A DNA stretch of 64,000 nt from assembly GCF_001610875.1 (NCBI RefSeq), contig NZ_CP011272.1, positions 5,251,988-5,315,987 on the forward strand. The letters are read 5' to 3'. This DNA is from Pirellula sp. SH-Sr6A. GTDB lineage: Bacteria; Planctomycetota; Planctomycetia; Pirellulales; Pirellulaceae. Position numbers and translations under genes: made by a program. Under the pieces are notes generated by a model. That model saw nothing but the letters and a program-made list of their open reading frames with translations, was not told the origin of the DNA and did not search any database. Numbering within the stretch: the first letter of the stretch is position 1; each line of letters starts with the position of its first letter. Of this stretch, positions 19,548 through 28,788 are shown piece after piece.

Positions 19548-21113
19548 TTGTCGACCGAACGCAAAAAGTCCGCTAGCTCCAACAAGAACCTCGCCAAAAC
19601 TCCCACCAAAGGGGGGGATCGGAGCCCGGGCAAAGCTCCCGCCCCGAAAAAGACCGCGAAAGCCCTGAAAACATCAAAACCCCCTGCCAAGGGGGCTGCA
19701 AAGAACCTTGAAAAGTCACGTTCGACCCCTAAGAAGTCAGTTGACGGAATGACCAAAGCGAAATCTGCACAAAAAGCAGCACCGAAGGACGCGAAAGAAA
19801 CCAAAAAGATCGCCGCTGCGAAGAAGCCTTCCCCCCCACCCTCCAAAACAAAAGGTGGCGCAGTGAAAGGGGTAAAAGAGAAAGCGGGAACGGTCAAATC
19901 GAAGCCACTGTCCTCCAAGGCGGCAAAGAATGCCAAGGCCGAGAGGGTGATCCCCAAGGCAAAGGAAATGGCTGCGATTCCAAAGCCATCGAAGGGCGGG
20001 AAACCTGCATTAGCGTCGAAAGAGTCCGCGAAAAGCACCGCATCTGTTCCGGTCAAACCCTCTTCGGTGAGCAAGAAAGAAGGGGCAACCCCCAAATCCG
20101 CGGTCAAAGCGAAGGAGCCAACGAGCGCTGCGAAGACAATGAAGCCGGCTGCCAAGAAAACCGAGCTTGCACCGCCCCCTTCCAACACCAATCCCGATAT
20201 CGTCGCCAAAATCCGATCGGCGCAGGCTAATAAGGAGTCTCGCAAGGACCTCGCGCAGCCCGCGCCCAAGCCATCCCTCGTCTCCAACACGCAGGTTCCG
20301 CCCCTGGAGAAAGGGAAGGATCGCCTCATCCTGATGGTGCGGGACGCGTTTTGGCTGCATGCGCATTGGGATATCACTCGACAAACCGTGGAGCGGGCCC
20401 GGGTTTCCATCGCGGAGCATTGGCACACGGCGAAGCCGATTCTTCGGCTCCTCAAGCTTGATGACAATGGGACGACGAATAACGCTGAGACGGTTTTTCA
20501 AGACGTCGAGATTCACGGCGGTGTGCGCAATTGGTACCTTCAAATCGAAGTGCCTGGGTGCTCGTTCAAAGTGCAACTGGGTTATGTCACCTCGAACGGC
20601 CGTTTCTATGAGCTCGTGCGGAGCAATACGGTCACAATGCCAATGGCGGGCTCGAAAGAAGTCGTCGATGATCATTGGGCGGACATTGCAAAGGACGCCG
20701 AACGCATCTACGCCATGAGCGGCGGGTATAACGAGGACACGCAATCTGGCGATCTAGCCGAGGTGTTCGAAGAGCGTCTCAAGCGAACGATGGATACCGA
20801 CGTTCTCTCGCAATTCGGATCGGGCGCGGAAGGGAGTCTCAAACGCAACAAGCAGTTCTATTTCGAAGTGGATGCTGAGTTGATTGTCTTTGGTTCCACT
20901 CATTCCGATGCCCATGTCAATGTGGGGGGTGAGCCGGTGAAGGTTCGCTCCGATGGGAGTTTCTCTGTTCGACTCCCCCTCCCTGATCGTCGACAAGTCT
21001 TGCCTGCAACAGCCAAGAGTCGCGATGGAGTGGATGAGCAGACTGTGGTCATCGCCGTGGAGCGGAATACGAAGGTGATGGAACCGCTCTCGATGGACGT
21101 CGAGGACCTGTAA
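19548..21113 (+). CDS. DUF4912 protein with histone-H1-like Lys/Ala/Pro-rich N terminus
   Basis: The first ~220 of 521 residues are low-complexity and dominated by Lys, Ala, Pro and Ser (for example KAPAPKKTAKALKTSKPPAK), much like histone H1 tails and bacterial Hc1/Hc2 proteins. A DUF4912 domain follows (DRLILMVRDAFWLHAHWDIT to LGYVTSNGRFYELVRSNTV), then a region with an Ig-like repeat (HVNVGGEPVKVRSDGSFSVR). The start is TTG 19548, supported by GGGAG about 8 bases upstream; an earlier TTG at 19512 lacks this. DUF4912 function is not established. DNA binding by the tail is inference. Confidence 0.9.
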   Translation: MSTERKKSASSNKNLAKTPTKGGDRSPGKAPAPKKTAKALKTSKPPAKGAAKNLEKSRSTPKKSVDGMTKAKSAQKAAPKDAKETKKIAAAKKPSPPPSKTKGGAVKGVKEKAGTVKSKPLSSKAAKNAKAERVIPKAKEMAAIPKPSKGGKPALASKESAKSTASVPVKPSSVSKKEGATPKSAVKAKEPTSAAKTMKPAAKKTELAPPPSNTNPDIVAKIRSAQANKESRKDLAQPAPKPSLVSNTQVPPLEKGKDRLILMVRDAFWLHAHWDITRQTVERARVSIAEHWHTAKPILRLLKLDDNGTTNNAETVFQDVEIHGGVRNWYLQIEVPGCSFKVQLGYVTSNGRFYELVRSNTVTMPMAGSKEVVDDHWADIAKDAERIYAMSGGYNEDTQSGDLAEVFEERLKRTMDTDVLSQFGSGAEGSLKRNKQFYFEVDAELIVFGSTHSDAHVNVGGEPVKVRSDGSFSVRLPLPDRRQVLPATAKSRDGVDEQTVVIAVERNTKVMEPLSMDVEDL

Positions 21114-21192
21114 CAGCCCACGATTTGGGTGATAGGGAGTCCGAGCGTGGAAAGAAATCTGCCTCGTAAGCCGCTCCGGTTGTCGAATTCTG

Positions 21193-22209
21193 CTAAGGGA
21201 GCTGCAGTGGGATTCGAGCTTGAGCACCCATGCTTTTCTTTGCCAGATCGAGTATCGCTAGGGCGGTGCATGCGTCTTCTAGATCGCTCGAATTGCACAC
21301 AAGCGACGTGACGGCCCGATGGAACTGGCTGAACATTTGTTGCCCGACAGATAGCTCGGTGTCCAAGGCTTCTTGATGTCTCCCTGCATCGTCGAACCAC
21401 ACGAGTGTGGAGGGTAAATCGACGAATGCAAGTCCCTTCTCGCAGCAGACCTGTATTGCAGCTGGAGGTCGGTAGGTGATGGCTTCATGCCATACTTCCG
21501 GGATATAAGCACCGCAGCTGATTTGCGCTAGGATTGCCTTGGAGTCTTGCTCGGGCGACCCGAAACCTAAGCTGAAGATTTGATAATCGGCAGTAGCGAC
21601 CGAGTCGCGGCTGGCATGGCGGATCGCTTGGACCCATTCCGGAGTCTCGCCAACGATGTAATTGCACCAGTCGATGAGCTCGACCAGCTCGCGTTGGGAT
21701 CTCGCCTCCAGCGACCGCGCGTGACGAATGTCTTTGTTCTCGCAAGTCAACCGTCGGTGGCAAAACAAGAGTCTTGGTCGACCTAACCGAGTTGCGATCA
21801 GCTCCTTGAGCCTGAGCGTTGCAGGGGCGAACCGCCGCGAAAGCTCGGTCATGAAGGCAATCCCGGCGGATTGGATCCGGTTTTTCAAATCCATCGCGGC
21901 AGAAGCGCTGAGGTCGATCTCGGCACCGCAGAAGATTGCCTTGCCGTAGTCACAGGCCGCGAGCAAGGGAGTGAGTTGATACCAGTCGTCTTCCAGCACC
22001 ATGACAGCGTCGAGCGACGGATTTTCCATCATCTCACGGAAGCTGGCGTAAGGCAAAGCGTCCAACTCGCGGGCGCTATTCTCCGCTAAAGCATGAACGC
22101 TGTTGTAAATGCCGACGACTTGAAACCTCTCTCGCATCGATCGGAGAGCTGGCAAATATCTCGACTGCCAATCGCGTCCCTGCCCGATAACTCCGATGCG
22201 AAGTTTCAT
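21193..22209 (-). CDS. Gfo/Idh/MocA family oxidoreductase
   Basis: NAD(P)-dependent sugar-dehydrogenase-like protein of 338 aa. The N terminus (KLRIGVIGQGRDWQSRYLPAL) is a Rossmann-like GxGxxx fold and EMMENPSLDAVMV is the usual segment before the nicotinamide site. The EKP motif normally found near residue 95 is replaced by GAEIDLSASA, so catalytic activity may be altered. The C-terminal half is more variable. The downstream end converges on the DUF4912 gene with no terminator seen. Confidence 0.85.
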   Translation of the reverse strand: MKLRIGVIGQGRDWQSRYLPALRSMRERFQVVGIYNSVHALAENSARELDALPYASFREMMENPSLDAVMVLEDDWYQLTPLLAACDYGKAIFCGAEIDLSASAAMDLKNRIQSAGIAFMTELSRRFAPATLRLKELIATRLGRPRLLFCHRRLTCENKDIRHARSLEARSQRELVELIDWCNYIVGETPEWVQAIRHASRDSVATADYQIFSLGFGSPEQDSKAILAQISCGAYIPEVWHEAITYRPPAAIQVCCEKGLAFVDLPSTLVWFDDAGRHQEALDTELSVGQQMFSQFHRAVTSLVCNSSDLEDACTALAILDLAKKSMGAQARIPLQLP

Positions 22210-22222
22210 ACGCTACCGAATG

Positions 22223-22375
22223 CTACCGCTTTCGGCGTTTGCACTTCGCGTTCCCTTGACGCACCTTGTAGCGGGGGTTGCTTTTGCAAATGACGTAAAT
22301 GCGTCCACGGCGGCGGACCACTTGGCAGTCAGGATGTCGATACTTCAACGCCCCGATGGACGAAACGACTTTCAT
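22223..22375 (-). CDS. rpmJ: 50S ribosomal protein L36
   Basis: A 50-aa protein easily missed because of its length. It starts [20 protein letters not shown], continues [20 protein letters not shown] and ends KCKRRKR. This is the YkgO-like type of L36 (MKV..SL...[21 protein letters not shown]), which usually lacks the four-Cys zinc site. AGGA lies just upstream of ATG 22375. It is 13 bases before the Gfo/Idh/MocA start and stands away from other ribosomal genes. Confidence 0.95.
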   Translation of the reverse strand: MKVVSSIGALKYRHPDCQVVRRRGRIYVICKSNPRYKVRQGNAKCKRRKR

Positions 22376-22598
22376 GTTTCCTAAACTCCGGAAAACAACG
22401 AGGTTTTCTCTTAGTGAACGTTATAAAACCGCCAAATCCGAGGCGGGAAACGCGAATTGTAGCGTTCCGAAACGCATGAGCAACGGCAAATGCAAATCGG
22501 CACAATCGGCTCACTCAGCCCAACCTTTCCAACGAGAAGGAACAAAAGACTCCATCTCCTGCTGGACCCAAACTCTCGAGGAGAATGGGGATCCCGAT

Positions 22599-23747
22599 CT
22601 ATCGACCTCGGGCCATTTCCTGAAAAAGCTGGTACCTGGCCTTCATTTCGACCAAGCTATCTCCGCCAAACTTCTCGATGAAGGCGGCGGCGATTTCAAA
22701 CGCGACGACATGCTCGACGATGATCGCCGCTGCAGAAATAGCGCACACGTCACTCCGCTCGTAGCTGGCTCGGTGAGACACCTTGTCCGCCATGCGGATG
22801 GAATCCAACGGCTTTCGCAGGGTGCTGATCGGTTTTTTCGCGGCTCGCAGGATCAGGCTTTGGCCGTTGGTCATGCCACCTTCTAGTCCCCCTGCATTGT
22901 TGGTGGGACGCACATAGCCCAAATTGGGGGAATGTGCTTGAGCTGCGTCGTAGTGGATCGGATCGTGCACCTGGGAACCAGGGCGGCGCGCGGCCTCAAA
23001 TCCCATCCCAATCTCCACTCCCTTGATCGCCTGCACCGCCATCACTGCTTGCGCCAGTTTCCCGTCCAGTTTTCGGTCCCACTGCGCATGGGTTCCCAGC
23101 CCGAAAGGAAGGCCATCGACGCGAACTTCGATTACCCCACCTAGCGTGTCTCCTTCGTCGGCCATTCGGTCGATATACTGCTCCGCTTCCTTGTCCATCG
23201 AGGGATCCACCGCGTAAATCGAGCTTTGGTCTCGAAGTTCCCGCGCATCAGGAACGGTCAGGTTCAGCGTATCTCCACGCCCAATCGGCATTTGCCCCAA
23301 TTCGACCACATAGCCGAGCGTCTCGATGCCGAACTCGCGAAGAAGCAATCGAGCCAAGGCCCCTGCTGCGACACGAGCGGCCGTCTCCCTCGCGCTGGAT
23401 CGCTCCAAGACTCCGCGGATCGAACCGAGATACTTGATCGCACCCGTCAGATCCGCGTGACCAGGGCGGGGCCGCTCCAATTCCTTGAGCCGCTCCAGTT
23501 TGTAGTCGTTATTCACGACCTGCATCGTGATGGGAGAGCCCAGAGTGCTCCCTTGCCAAACGCCGGTCAAAAAGTCGGCATGGTCTTGCTCCAGCTTTTG
23601 CCTACCGCCTCGACCATAGCCTCCCTGACGAAGCCTCAATTCTCGGTCGATGAATTCGTTATCGATCGTGACACCGGCAGGGAAACCATCGACGAGCGCG
23701 ATCAAAGCCTTTCCGTGCGATTCTCCAGCGGTCCAATAGCGAAGCAT
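22599..23747 (-). CDS. aroC: Chorismate synthase
   Basis: Last step of the shikimate pathway: 5-enolpyruvylshikimate 3-phosphate to chorismate, using reduced FMN. The 382-aa protein has all three family signatures: GESHGKALIALVDGFPAG at the N terminus, RPGHADLTGAIKY plus SSARETAARVAAGALA in the middle, and GGLEGGMTNGQ near residue 290. It appears monocistronic and is followed 223 bases later by rpmJ on the same strand. Confidence 0.98.
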   Translation of the reverse strand: MLRYWTAGESHGKALIALVDGFPAGVTIDNEFIDRELRLRQGGYGRGGRQKLEQDHADFLTGVWQGSTLGSPITMQVVNNDYKLERLKELERPRPGHADLTGAIKYLGSIRGVLERSSARETAARVAAGALARLLLREFGIETLGYVVELGQMPIGRGDTLNLTVPDARELRDQSSIYAVDPSMDKEAEQYIDRMADEGDTLGGVIEVRVDGLPFGLGTHAQWDRKLDGKLAQAVMAVQAIKGVEIGMGFEAARRPGSQVHDPIHYDAAQAHSPNLGYVRPTNNAGGLEGGMTNGQSLILRAAKKPISTLRKPLDSIRMADKVSHRASYERSDVCAISAAAIIVEHVVAFEIAAAFIEKFGGDSLVEMKARYQLFQEMARGR

Positions 23748-23891
23748 AAAGGCAGGTTTCTCAAAAGCGGCTTGTCAGCTAAAACCAATAGTTTAGTCCA
23801 CCGCGCCCACTAGCCAAGCCGCGTTTCCTGCCGCAGGCCCCATCCCCTCCTTCCTATCTGCTCCATTTTCCGACCGAAGGGATCTTCTCCA

Positions 23892-25163
23892 TTGAACGCA
23901 CCCCCCCAAAAGGCTTCGGTCCGAACCGGGTACTGCACCAATGTTCACGCCGGGCGCGACCTTAACACCGTTCTGGAAACGCTTAAGAAATTTTCCGTCC
24001 CTGTCCGTGATTTGCTACATCGCACCCCCGATTCACCGCGTCCTACGCAAGATCTAGGCTTGGGGCTTTGGTTCTCCGAAGTCTCTGCTCGCGAAGCCCT
24101 CTTGCCCGGATCTCTCGATACACTGCGTCGGTTTCTCGCGTCGGAGTCCTTGCACGCCTTTACCCTCAACGGGTTTCCGCAAGGCGACTTTCACGAACCC
24201 ATCGTCAAGCATCGAGTCTATCAGCCGACTTGGTACCAATCCGCCCGCTTGGAGTACACATGGAGCCTCGCCGAGCTTCTCCACCAACTCCTCCCCCCTG
24301 ACGCGATCGGCACCATTTCCACCCTCCCCATCGCCTGGGGAGCCCCTCCGCTCACTGCAAACCAAATCGAAAGGGTTTGCCAACAGTGGTCGGAGCTGGC
24401 CCGCCGGCTGCACGCGCTCCGTGAGCAAACGGGACGCACCATTCTCATAGCGATCGAACCCGAACCCGGTTGCATCTTCTCCGACAGCCAGTCGTTCCGT
24501 CGCTTTTACGTCGAGTCGTTCCTTCCTTCCCTTTCCAGCGAATCGGAACGAGAGATCGCCCGCCGGCACGTCACGCTTTGCCACGATATTTGCCACGCGG
24601 CGGTAATGTACGAAGATCAAGCCATCGAGTTATCACAAACCTTCGAGGTGGGTATACGTGTCGGCAAGGTACAAGTCTCCTCGGCCCTCGACGTTCCTTG
24701 GCACTCTATGGATCAGGGGGATCGAGACCAGGCTTGGAAGCAACTGCACGCTTTCGCCGAAGATCGCTACCTGCACCAAACCCACGTGCAAGCCGGAGGT
24801 CATCGAACGCTGTATGAGGATTTGCCGGATCTGCTCGTCAAACAAGGGGCTGCACCGACAGACTCGCAATGGCGGATTCACTTTCACGTTCCGATTTACC
24901 AGTCCTCTTTCGGGGCCCTGCAGTCGACGCAATCGGAAATCGAGCGCTGCCTCGACGTTCTGGTGCCACGCATCGGAACGGACCATTTTCCTGCCGGACA
25001 TTTCGAAGTCGAAACGTATGCTTGGACGGTCCTGCCTGAGGAATGGAGACAGCGTTCCTTGAGCGAAGGGATCGCCAAGGAGTTGAGTTGGTTCGAAAGA
25101 TTGCTCGACGCGAAACTGGACGCCCATTCCCATCGATCGGATTTGGACCACGCAAGAAAGTAA
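23892..25163 (+). CDS. eboE: EboE-like TIM-barrel protein (metabolite traffic)
   Basis: A 423-aa protein resembling EboE of the ebo gene cluster. Supporting segments are TGYCTNVHAGRDLNTVLETL at the N terminus, LNGFPQGDFH, IEPEPGCIF, LCHDICHAAVMYED and the C-terminal HFEVETYAWTVLP. EboE-type proteins have a xylose-isomerase-like TIM barrel. The ebo system moves a precursor metabolite across the membrane. The TTG start is supported by AAGGGA about 10 bases upstream. None of eboA, B, C, D or F lies nearby; the next gene, 10 bases downstream, is a polytopic membrane protein that may be co-transcribed. Confidence 0.78.
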   Translation: MNAPPQKASVRTGYCTNVHAGRDLNTVLETLKKFSVPVRDLLHRTPDSPRPTQDLGLGLWFSEVSAREALLPGSLDTLRRFLASESLHAFTLNGFPQGDFHEPIVKHRVYQPTWYQSARLEYTWSLAELLHQLLPPDAIGTISTLPIAWGAPPLTANQIERVCQQWSELARRLHALREQTGRTILIAIEPEPGCIFSDSQSFRRFYVESFLPSLSSESEREIARRHVTLCHDICHAAVMYEDQAIELSQTFEVGIRVGKVQVSSALDVPWHSMDQGDRDQAWKQLHAFAEDRYLHQTHVQAGGHRTLYEDLPDLLVKQGAAPTDSQWRIHFHVPIYQSSFGALQSTQSEIERCLDVLVPRIGTDHFPAGHFEVETYAWTVLPEEWRQRSLSEGIAKELSWFERLLDAKLDAHSHRSDLDHARK

Positions 25164-25173
25164 CTTCACGAAC

Positions 25174-26562
25174 ATGGAATCCCGTTTGTCGTCTTCTCGC
25201 CGCGACGGAATGCTCCTATATGGTGCAGCAGGTTGTTCGTTTTTGGTGCTGGCTTGGTCGCTCGGTGCACTGCAACCCATCCGGCAAGTCGATACGGAAA
25301 GTTATGAAAATTTTCCGTCGCTACTAAGCCCAGCCGCTTTGGAGCAGACGCGGACATTTGTTTACCCCATATTCCTCAAGATAGCTGGGGCCCTGTTGGG
25401 AGCCCGTGCAGTCGACTGGCTCCCCTGTCTGCAGTCGGTCATTTGGGTGATTTCGATCGGAGTTTGGGGAGGGGCGCTCCGATCGTGTCGATTCCCGCGG
25501 GCGATGGCGCTAGGGGCTTCACTCCCCCTCTACGGATTGCCCTTCGCCTGGCGATATACCTCGGTGATCACCCCCGATTTGCTCGCCTGCTCCTTCTCCC
25601 TCCTGGCCGCTTCCGCATGGTTGGTCGCTATCTACTTTCCAAAACGATGGGGCATGATGGTGATGGCAGGTGTCTGGGTGTTCGCTGCATATCAGACCAA
25701 GCCCGTTTATCTTTTTTTGCTTCCCTGGCTTCCCATCGCAACTTGGATCGCAAGAGGATGGCTATTCGATTGGGACCAGGAGTCTCGACGCAGTTTCTAT
25801 CGAGCGAGCTTCATCGCGATCGTCCCCTTCTTCGCGTGGTGCACCCTGCGCTGGGTGCTGGTCGGGCATTTTGGACTAGTCTCCTTTGGCGGTTACAACA
25901 TCGTAGGAATATCAGGACAATTTGTTGCACCGGAGCATTTGCCGGGTCTGTCCGAGAAGTCGCGAGAGTTAGGTGACAGAATCATTGCAGAAAGATCCAA
26001 GCGATCGGATTGGGATACGTCCGGTGCTTTCGATTCGGTATCCCGGCAGTTCAATCCGATGGTTTGGGAGATCGCGGTCCCGATCGCGTCCGAATTGGAG
26101 GAGGGGGAACCCAAAAAGATCAATGCTCGTTTGAGCCAGTTCTCGCGAGAAGTCCTAATGGCCTCCCCTAAGGAGTACGGAGTTTGGCTCCTGCGGGCGA
26201 TGAAACATGCTGCGATCGAACTGGCGCGTTCCTTAGGTGGCAACCCCCTGGTATGGGTTGCGATCGCTATCGTGGGATGGTTTTGGTGCAACGATTGGTT
26301 GCGCATGCAGGAGCGGTCGGAATCGTCTCGAATCGCTCAGCAGAACGAGGTAGGGGAGAGATCTGTCAGCGCGACAGCGATCGAAAGGATGCGAGCTGCT
26401 CAAACGATCGTGTGGTTGGCGATTGGATGGAGCCTTGGAAAGATGCTGCTGGTCATCCTTGTCGAGCCGCCGAATGAGCGCTATGCGGGTCCCGCGTCCC
26501 TCTTTCTCGCGTCCGCTTTCGTGATTGTGGTCTTGCAAGTACGAAAACGTGACAATTCGTGA
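25174..26562 (+). CDS. Polytopic membrane protein, GT-C glycosyltransferase-like
   Basis: A 462-aa protein with about nine hydrophobic spans, for example GAAGCSFLVLAWSLGALQ, WVISIGVWGGAL, LLACSFSLLAASAWLVAIY and a C-terminal pair. The acidic motif QVDTESYENFPSLLS in the first external loop, and a basic residue before the second span, are reminiscent of GT-C-fold glycosyltransferases (GT39/GT87-type). I cannot assign a family. A large soluble loop lies around residues 245-330. It starts 10 bases after the EboE-like gene, so the two are likely co-transcribed; a functional link is speculative. Confidence 0.7.
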   Translation: MESRLSSSRRDGMLLYGAAGCSFLVLAWSLGALQPIRQVDTESYENFPSLLSPAALEQTRTFVYPIFLKIAGALLGARAVDWLPCLQSVIWVISIGVWGGALRSCRFPRAMALGASLPLYGLPFAWRYTSVITPDLLACSFSLLAASAWLVAIYFPKRWGMMVMAGVWVFAAYQTKPVYLFLLPWLPIATWIARGWLFDWDQESRRSFYRASFIAIVPFFAWCTLRWVLVGHFGLVSFGGYNIVGISGQFVAPEHLPGLSEKSRELGDRIIAERSKRSDWDTSGAFDSVSRQFNPMVWEIAVPIASELEEGEPKKINARLSQFSREVLMASPKEYGVWLLRAMKHAAIELARSLGGNPLVWVAIAIVGWFWCNDWLRMQERSESSRIAQQNEVGERSVSATAIERMRAAQTIVWLAIGWSLGKMLLVILVEPPNERYAGPASLFLASAFVIVVLQVRKRDNS

Positions 26563-26588
26563 CAATCGTTCAATAGGAGGGCAAGTAG

Positions 26589-27797
26589 ATGATGGGTTCA
26601 GTCGATCGCAAAACAACTCGACGTTTTTGGATGTTGAGTGCAATGGGGCTTCCAGTGGGATTGTCGCTTCTAGGGGCTTGCGCCCAATGGGTGTGGGGTA
26701 CGCCCCCTCAACGCTATGAGCGTTGGGAGAATGGGCCTCCTACCGACCCAGCATTCTTTCCCATCGCGGTTTGGGTTCAAGCTCCTCGCAATGCCGCGAA
26801 GTACCGAGCGGCCGGGATCAATACCTATGTTGGACTATGGAGCGGACCCACCGAGGATCAACTCGAGCAACTGGATCGAGCTGGCATGAAAGTGGTTTGC
26901 GATCAAAATGATGTCGCGCTCCGTTCCGAGCACCGAGACATTATTATTGCGTGGATGCACGGTGATGAGCCGGACAACGCGCAGGCGAAGCGAGATGGAA
27001 AAGGGTACGATCCGCCTATTCTGCCCGAAAAAATTGTCCGCGATTATCAGGCCATCCAAAAGAAGGATCCGAGTCGTCCGGTACTGCTCAACTTGGGGCA
27101 AGGAGTTGCGTATGACCAGTACATCGGGCGAGGGACGCGACGCAACCATCCCGACGATTACCCCGAGTACATTCGAGGATGCGACATCGTCTCCTTCGAT
27201 ATCTATCCCGCGGTTCATGACAAACCGGAGGTGGCGGGCAAACTGGAGTTTGTCGCGCAGGGGGTGAAGCGGTTGAGAGAATGGGCGACGGACGAGCAAG
27301 TCGTCTGGAATTGCATTGAATGCAGTCGTATCAGCAATGCGAAACGCAAGCCGACCGTGGAAGAGATCCGCGCCGAAGTATGGATGTCTATTGTCCATGG
27401 GTCGCGAGGATTGATTTACTTCGTTCATCAGTTCGAGCCCAACTTTGTCGAGGCATCGGTGTTGCAAGATGCGGAGTTGCTGGCTGGTATCACCGAAATC
27501 AACGAACAAATCCAATCCTTGGCAGCCGTCATCAACTCGCCCGAACAAAAGGCATTGATGTCCCTTTCAAGCAGTCAGGGGGATGGCTCCATCGCGGCGA
27601 CTTGGCGATCTCATGGCGGCAACGATTACTGCTTCGTCGTTGGAATGGCCGGTCAACCGACCGAATTGGAATGGGAGTCACCTCGCTCGAGCGTTCGCAT
27701 TGAGGTCTTGGGTGAATCTCGTTTTCTCGAGAGCCGGGACGGAAAGCTCACCGATTCCTTGCCTGGCTATGGCGTCCGTCTGTATCGATGGGAATAG
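26589..27797 (+). CDS. Secreted glycoside-hydrolase-like protein, probable lipoprotein
   Basis: A 402-aa protein predicted to adopt a TIM barrel. The N terminus carries a twin-arginine-like TTRRFWML and a hydrophobic segment ending in LLGAC, which fits a lipobox. Candidate catalytic acids are E126 in WMHGDEPDN and the Glu in VVWNCIECSR near residue 244, a pairing typical of retaining glycosidases. The C-terminal ~70 residues look like a beta-sandwich. A strong AGGAGG precedes ATG 26589. The 26-base gap to the preceding gene suggests one transcript. Substrate unknown. Confidence 0.72.
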   Translation: MMGSVDRKTTRRFWMLSAMGLPVGLSLLGACAQWVWGTPPQRYERWENGPPTDPAFFPIAVWVQAPRNAAKYRAAGINTYVGLWSGPTEDQLEQLDRAGMKVVCDQNDVALRSEHRDIIIAWMHGDEPDNAQAKRDGKGYDPPILPEKIVRDYQAIQKKDPSRPVLLNLGQGVAYDQYIGRGTRRNHPDDYPEYIRGCDIVSFDIYPAVHDKPEVAGKLEFVAQGVKRLREWATDEQVVWNCIECSRISNAKRKPTVEEIRAEVWMSIVHGSRGLIYFVHQFEPNFVEASVLQDAELLAGITEINEQIQSLAAVINSPEQKALMSLSSSQGDGSIAATWRSHGGNDYCFVVGMAGQPTELEWESPRSSVRIEVLGESRFLESRDGKLTDSLPGYGVRLYRWE

Positions 27798-27933
27798 TCT
27801 CTCCGCAATTACTAACGAATCGTGGAGGCATCGAGTTGTCTCGAAGAGGCAGACGCGATCCAGCGTCCGGGATCTGCGAATGCAAATAGCAGGCCTGGAG
27901 CCAAACCTATAGCGGCCGTACTCCATAATGGCC

Positions 27934-28788
27934 TCATCCATGGAGCGGTTTGGTGGCCAGGAACAGTTTCAGGGCTTGCTTGTGCTCTGCCACGTCATGG
28001 ATACGCAGAATCTGAATCCGTTGCAAAGCGAGCGAGAGGGAGACGCCGAGAGTCCCAATCGCTCTAGGTGTGTCTTTGCTCCCAAGGAGCTTGGCAATGA
28101 ATCCTTTGCGGGAGTGGCCTACGAGAATCGGTGCCCCGGTTTCGTGGAATCGAGCTGCATTCTGGATAAGTTCGATGTTGTGTTCATGTGTTTTACCGAA
28201 ACCGATTCCGGGATCGAGGCAGATCCTTTCGTAAGCGATCCCCGATTTCAAAAGCGATTCCTTGCGAGCCAGCAAGTAACCCAGGATGTCTTCGACGACA
28301 TCGTCGTAATGGGGATCGTCTTGCATGGTTTGAGGGGTTCCCTGCATGTGCATCGCGCAGACACCCACTTCGGTTTGAAGAGCGACCTCCATCATTTCCG
28401 GATCGGCTTCCAAGCCAGATACATCGTTGATGATCTCGGCACCCAAATCGATTGCGGCTCTCGCCACCCTCGCCTTCATCGTATCGATCGAGATAGGGAT
28501 TTGGATGCGGGACTGCAAGCGTTCCAAGACAGGGACAATGCGATTGAGTTCTTCGTCGGCGTCGACCGGGAGGCTGTAGGGGCGAGTGCTTTCTCCCCCG
28601 ATGTCGAGGATATCCGCCCCTTCGTCTTCCATGCGCATCGCGTGATCGACGGCCGATTGGACGGTGAAATGTCTCCCTCCGTCGGAAAAACTGTCAGGAG
28701 TGACATTGAGGATCCCCATCAGCAAAGGGCCTTGCGAGAGATCCAAGCGTTTGCTGCGAAGCGTCCAGGAAGTTGAATAGGATTGCAT
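27934..28788 (-). CDS. folP: Dihydropteroate synthase
   Basis: Joins p-aminobenzoate to the pterin pyrophosphate in folate synthesis. The 284-aa product has both family signatures: LLMGILNVTPDSFSDGG near residue 25 and GADILDIGGESTRPYS near residue 60. It also has IPISIDTMKARVA, INDVSGLEADPEM and LVGHSRKGFI. It converges on the glycosidase-like gene and is followed by a 136-base gap with nothing recognisable. Confidence 0.98.
   Translation of the reverse strand: MQSYSTSWTLRSKRLDLSQGPLLMGILNVTPDSFSDGGRHFTVQSAVDHAMRMEDEGADILDIGGESTRPYSLPVDADEELNRIVPVLERLQSRIQIPISIDTMKARVARAAIDLGAEIINDVSGLEADPEMMEVALQTEVGVCAMHMQGTPQTMQDDPHYDDVVEDILGYLLARKESLLKSGIAYERICLDPGIGFGKTHEHNIELIQNAARFHETGAPILVGHSRKGFIAKLLGSKDTPRAIGTLGVSLSLALQRIQILRIHDVAEHKQALKLFLATKPLHG

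Noticed and set aside
19427-20467. 346-codon minus-strand frame opposite the DUF4912 gene
   Set aside because: Low-complexity mirror of the Lys/Ala-rich tail; the plus-strand frame has a start site, SD and a known domain.
27928-28776. 282-codon plus-strand frame opposite folP
   Set aside because: Antisense to a gene with both dihydropteroate synthase signatures.
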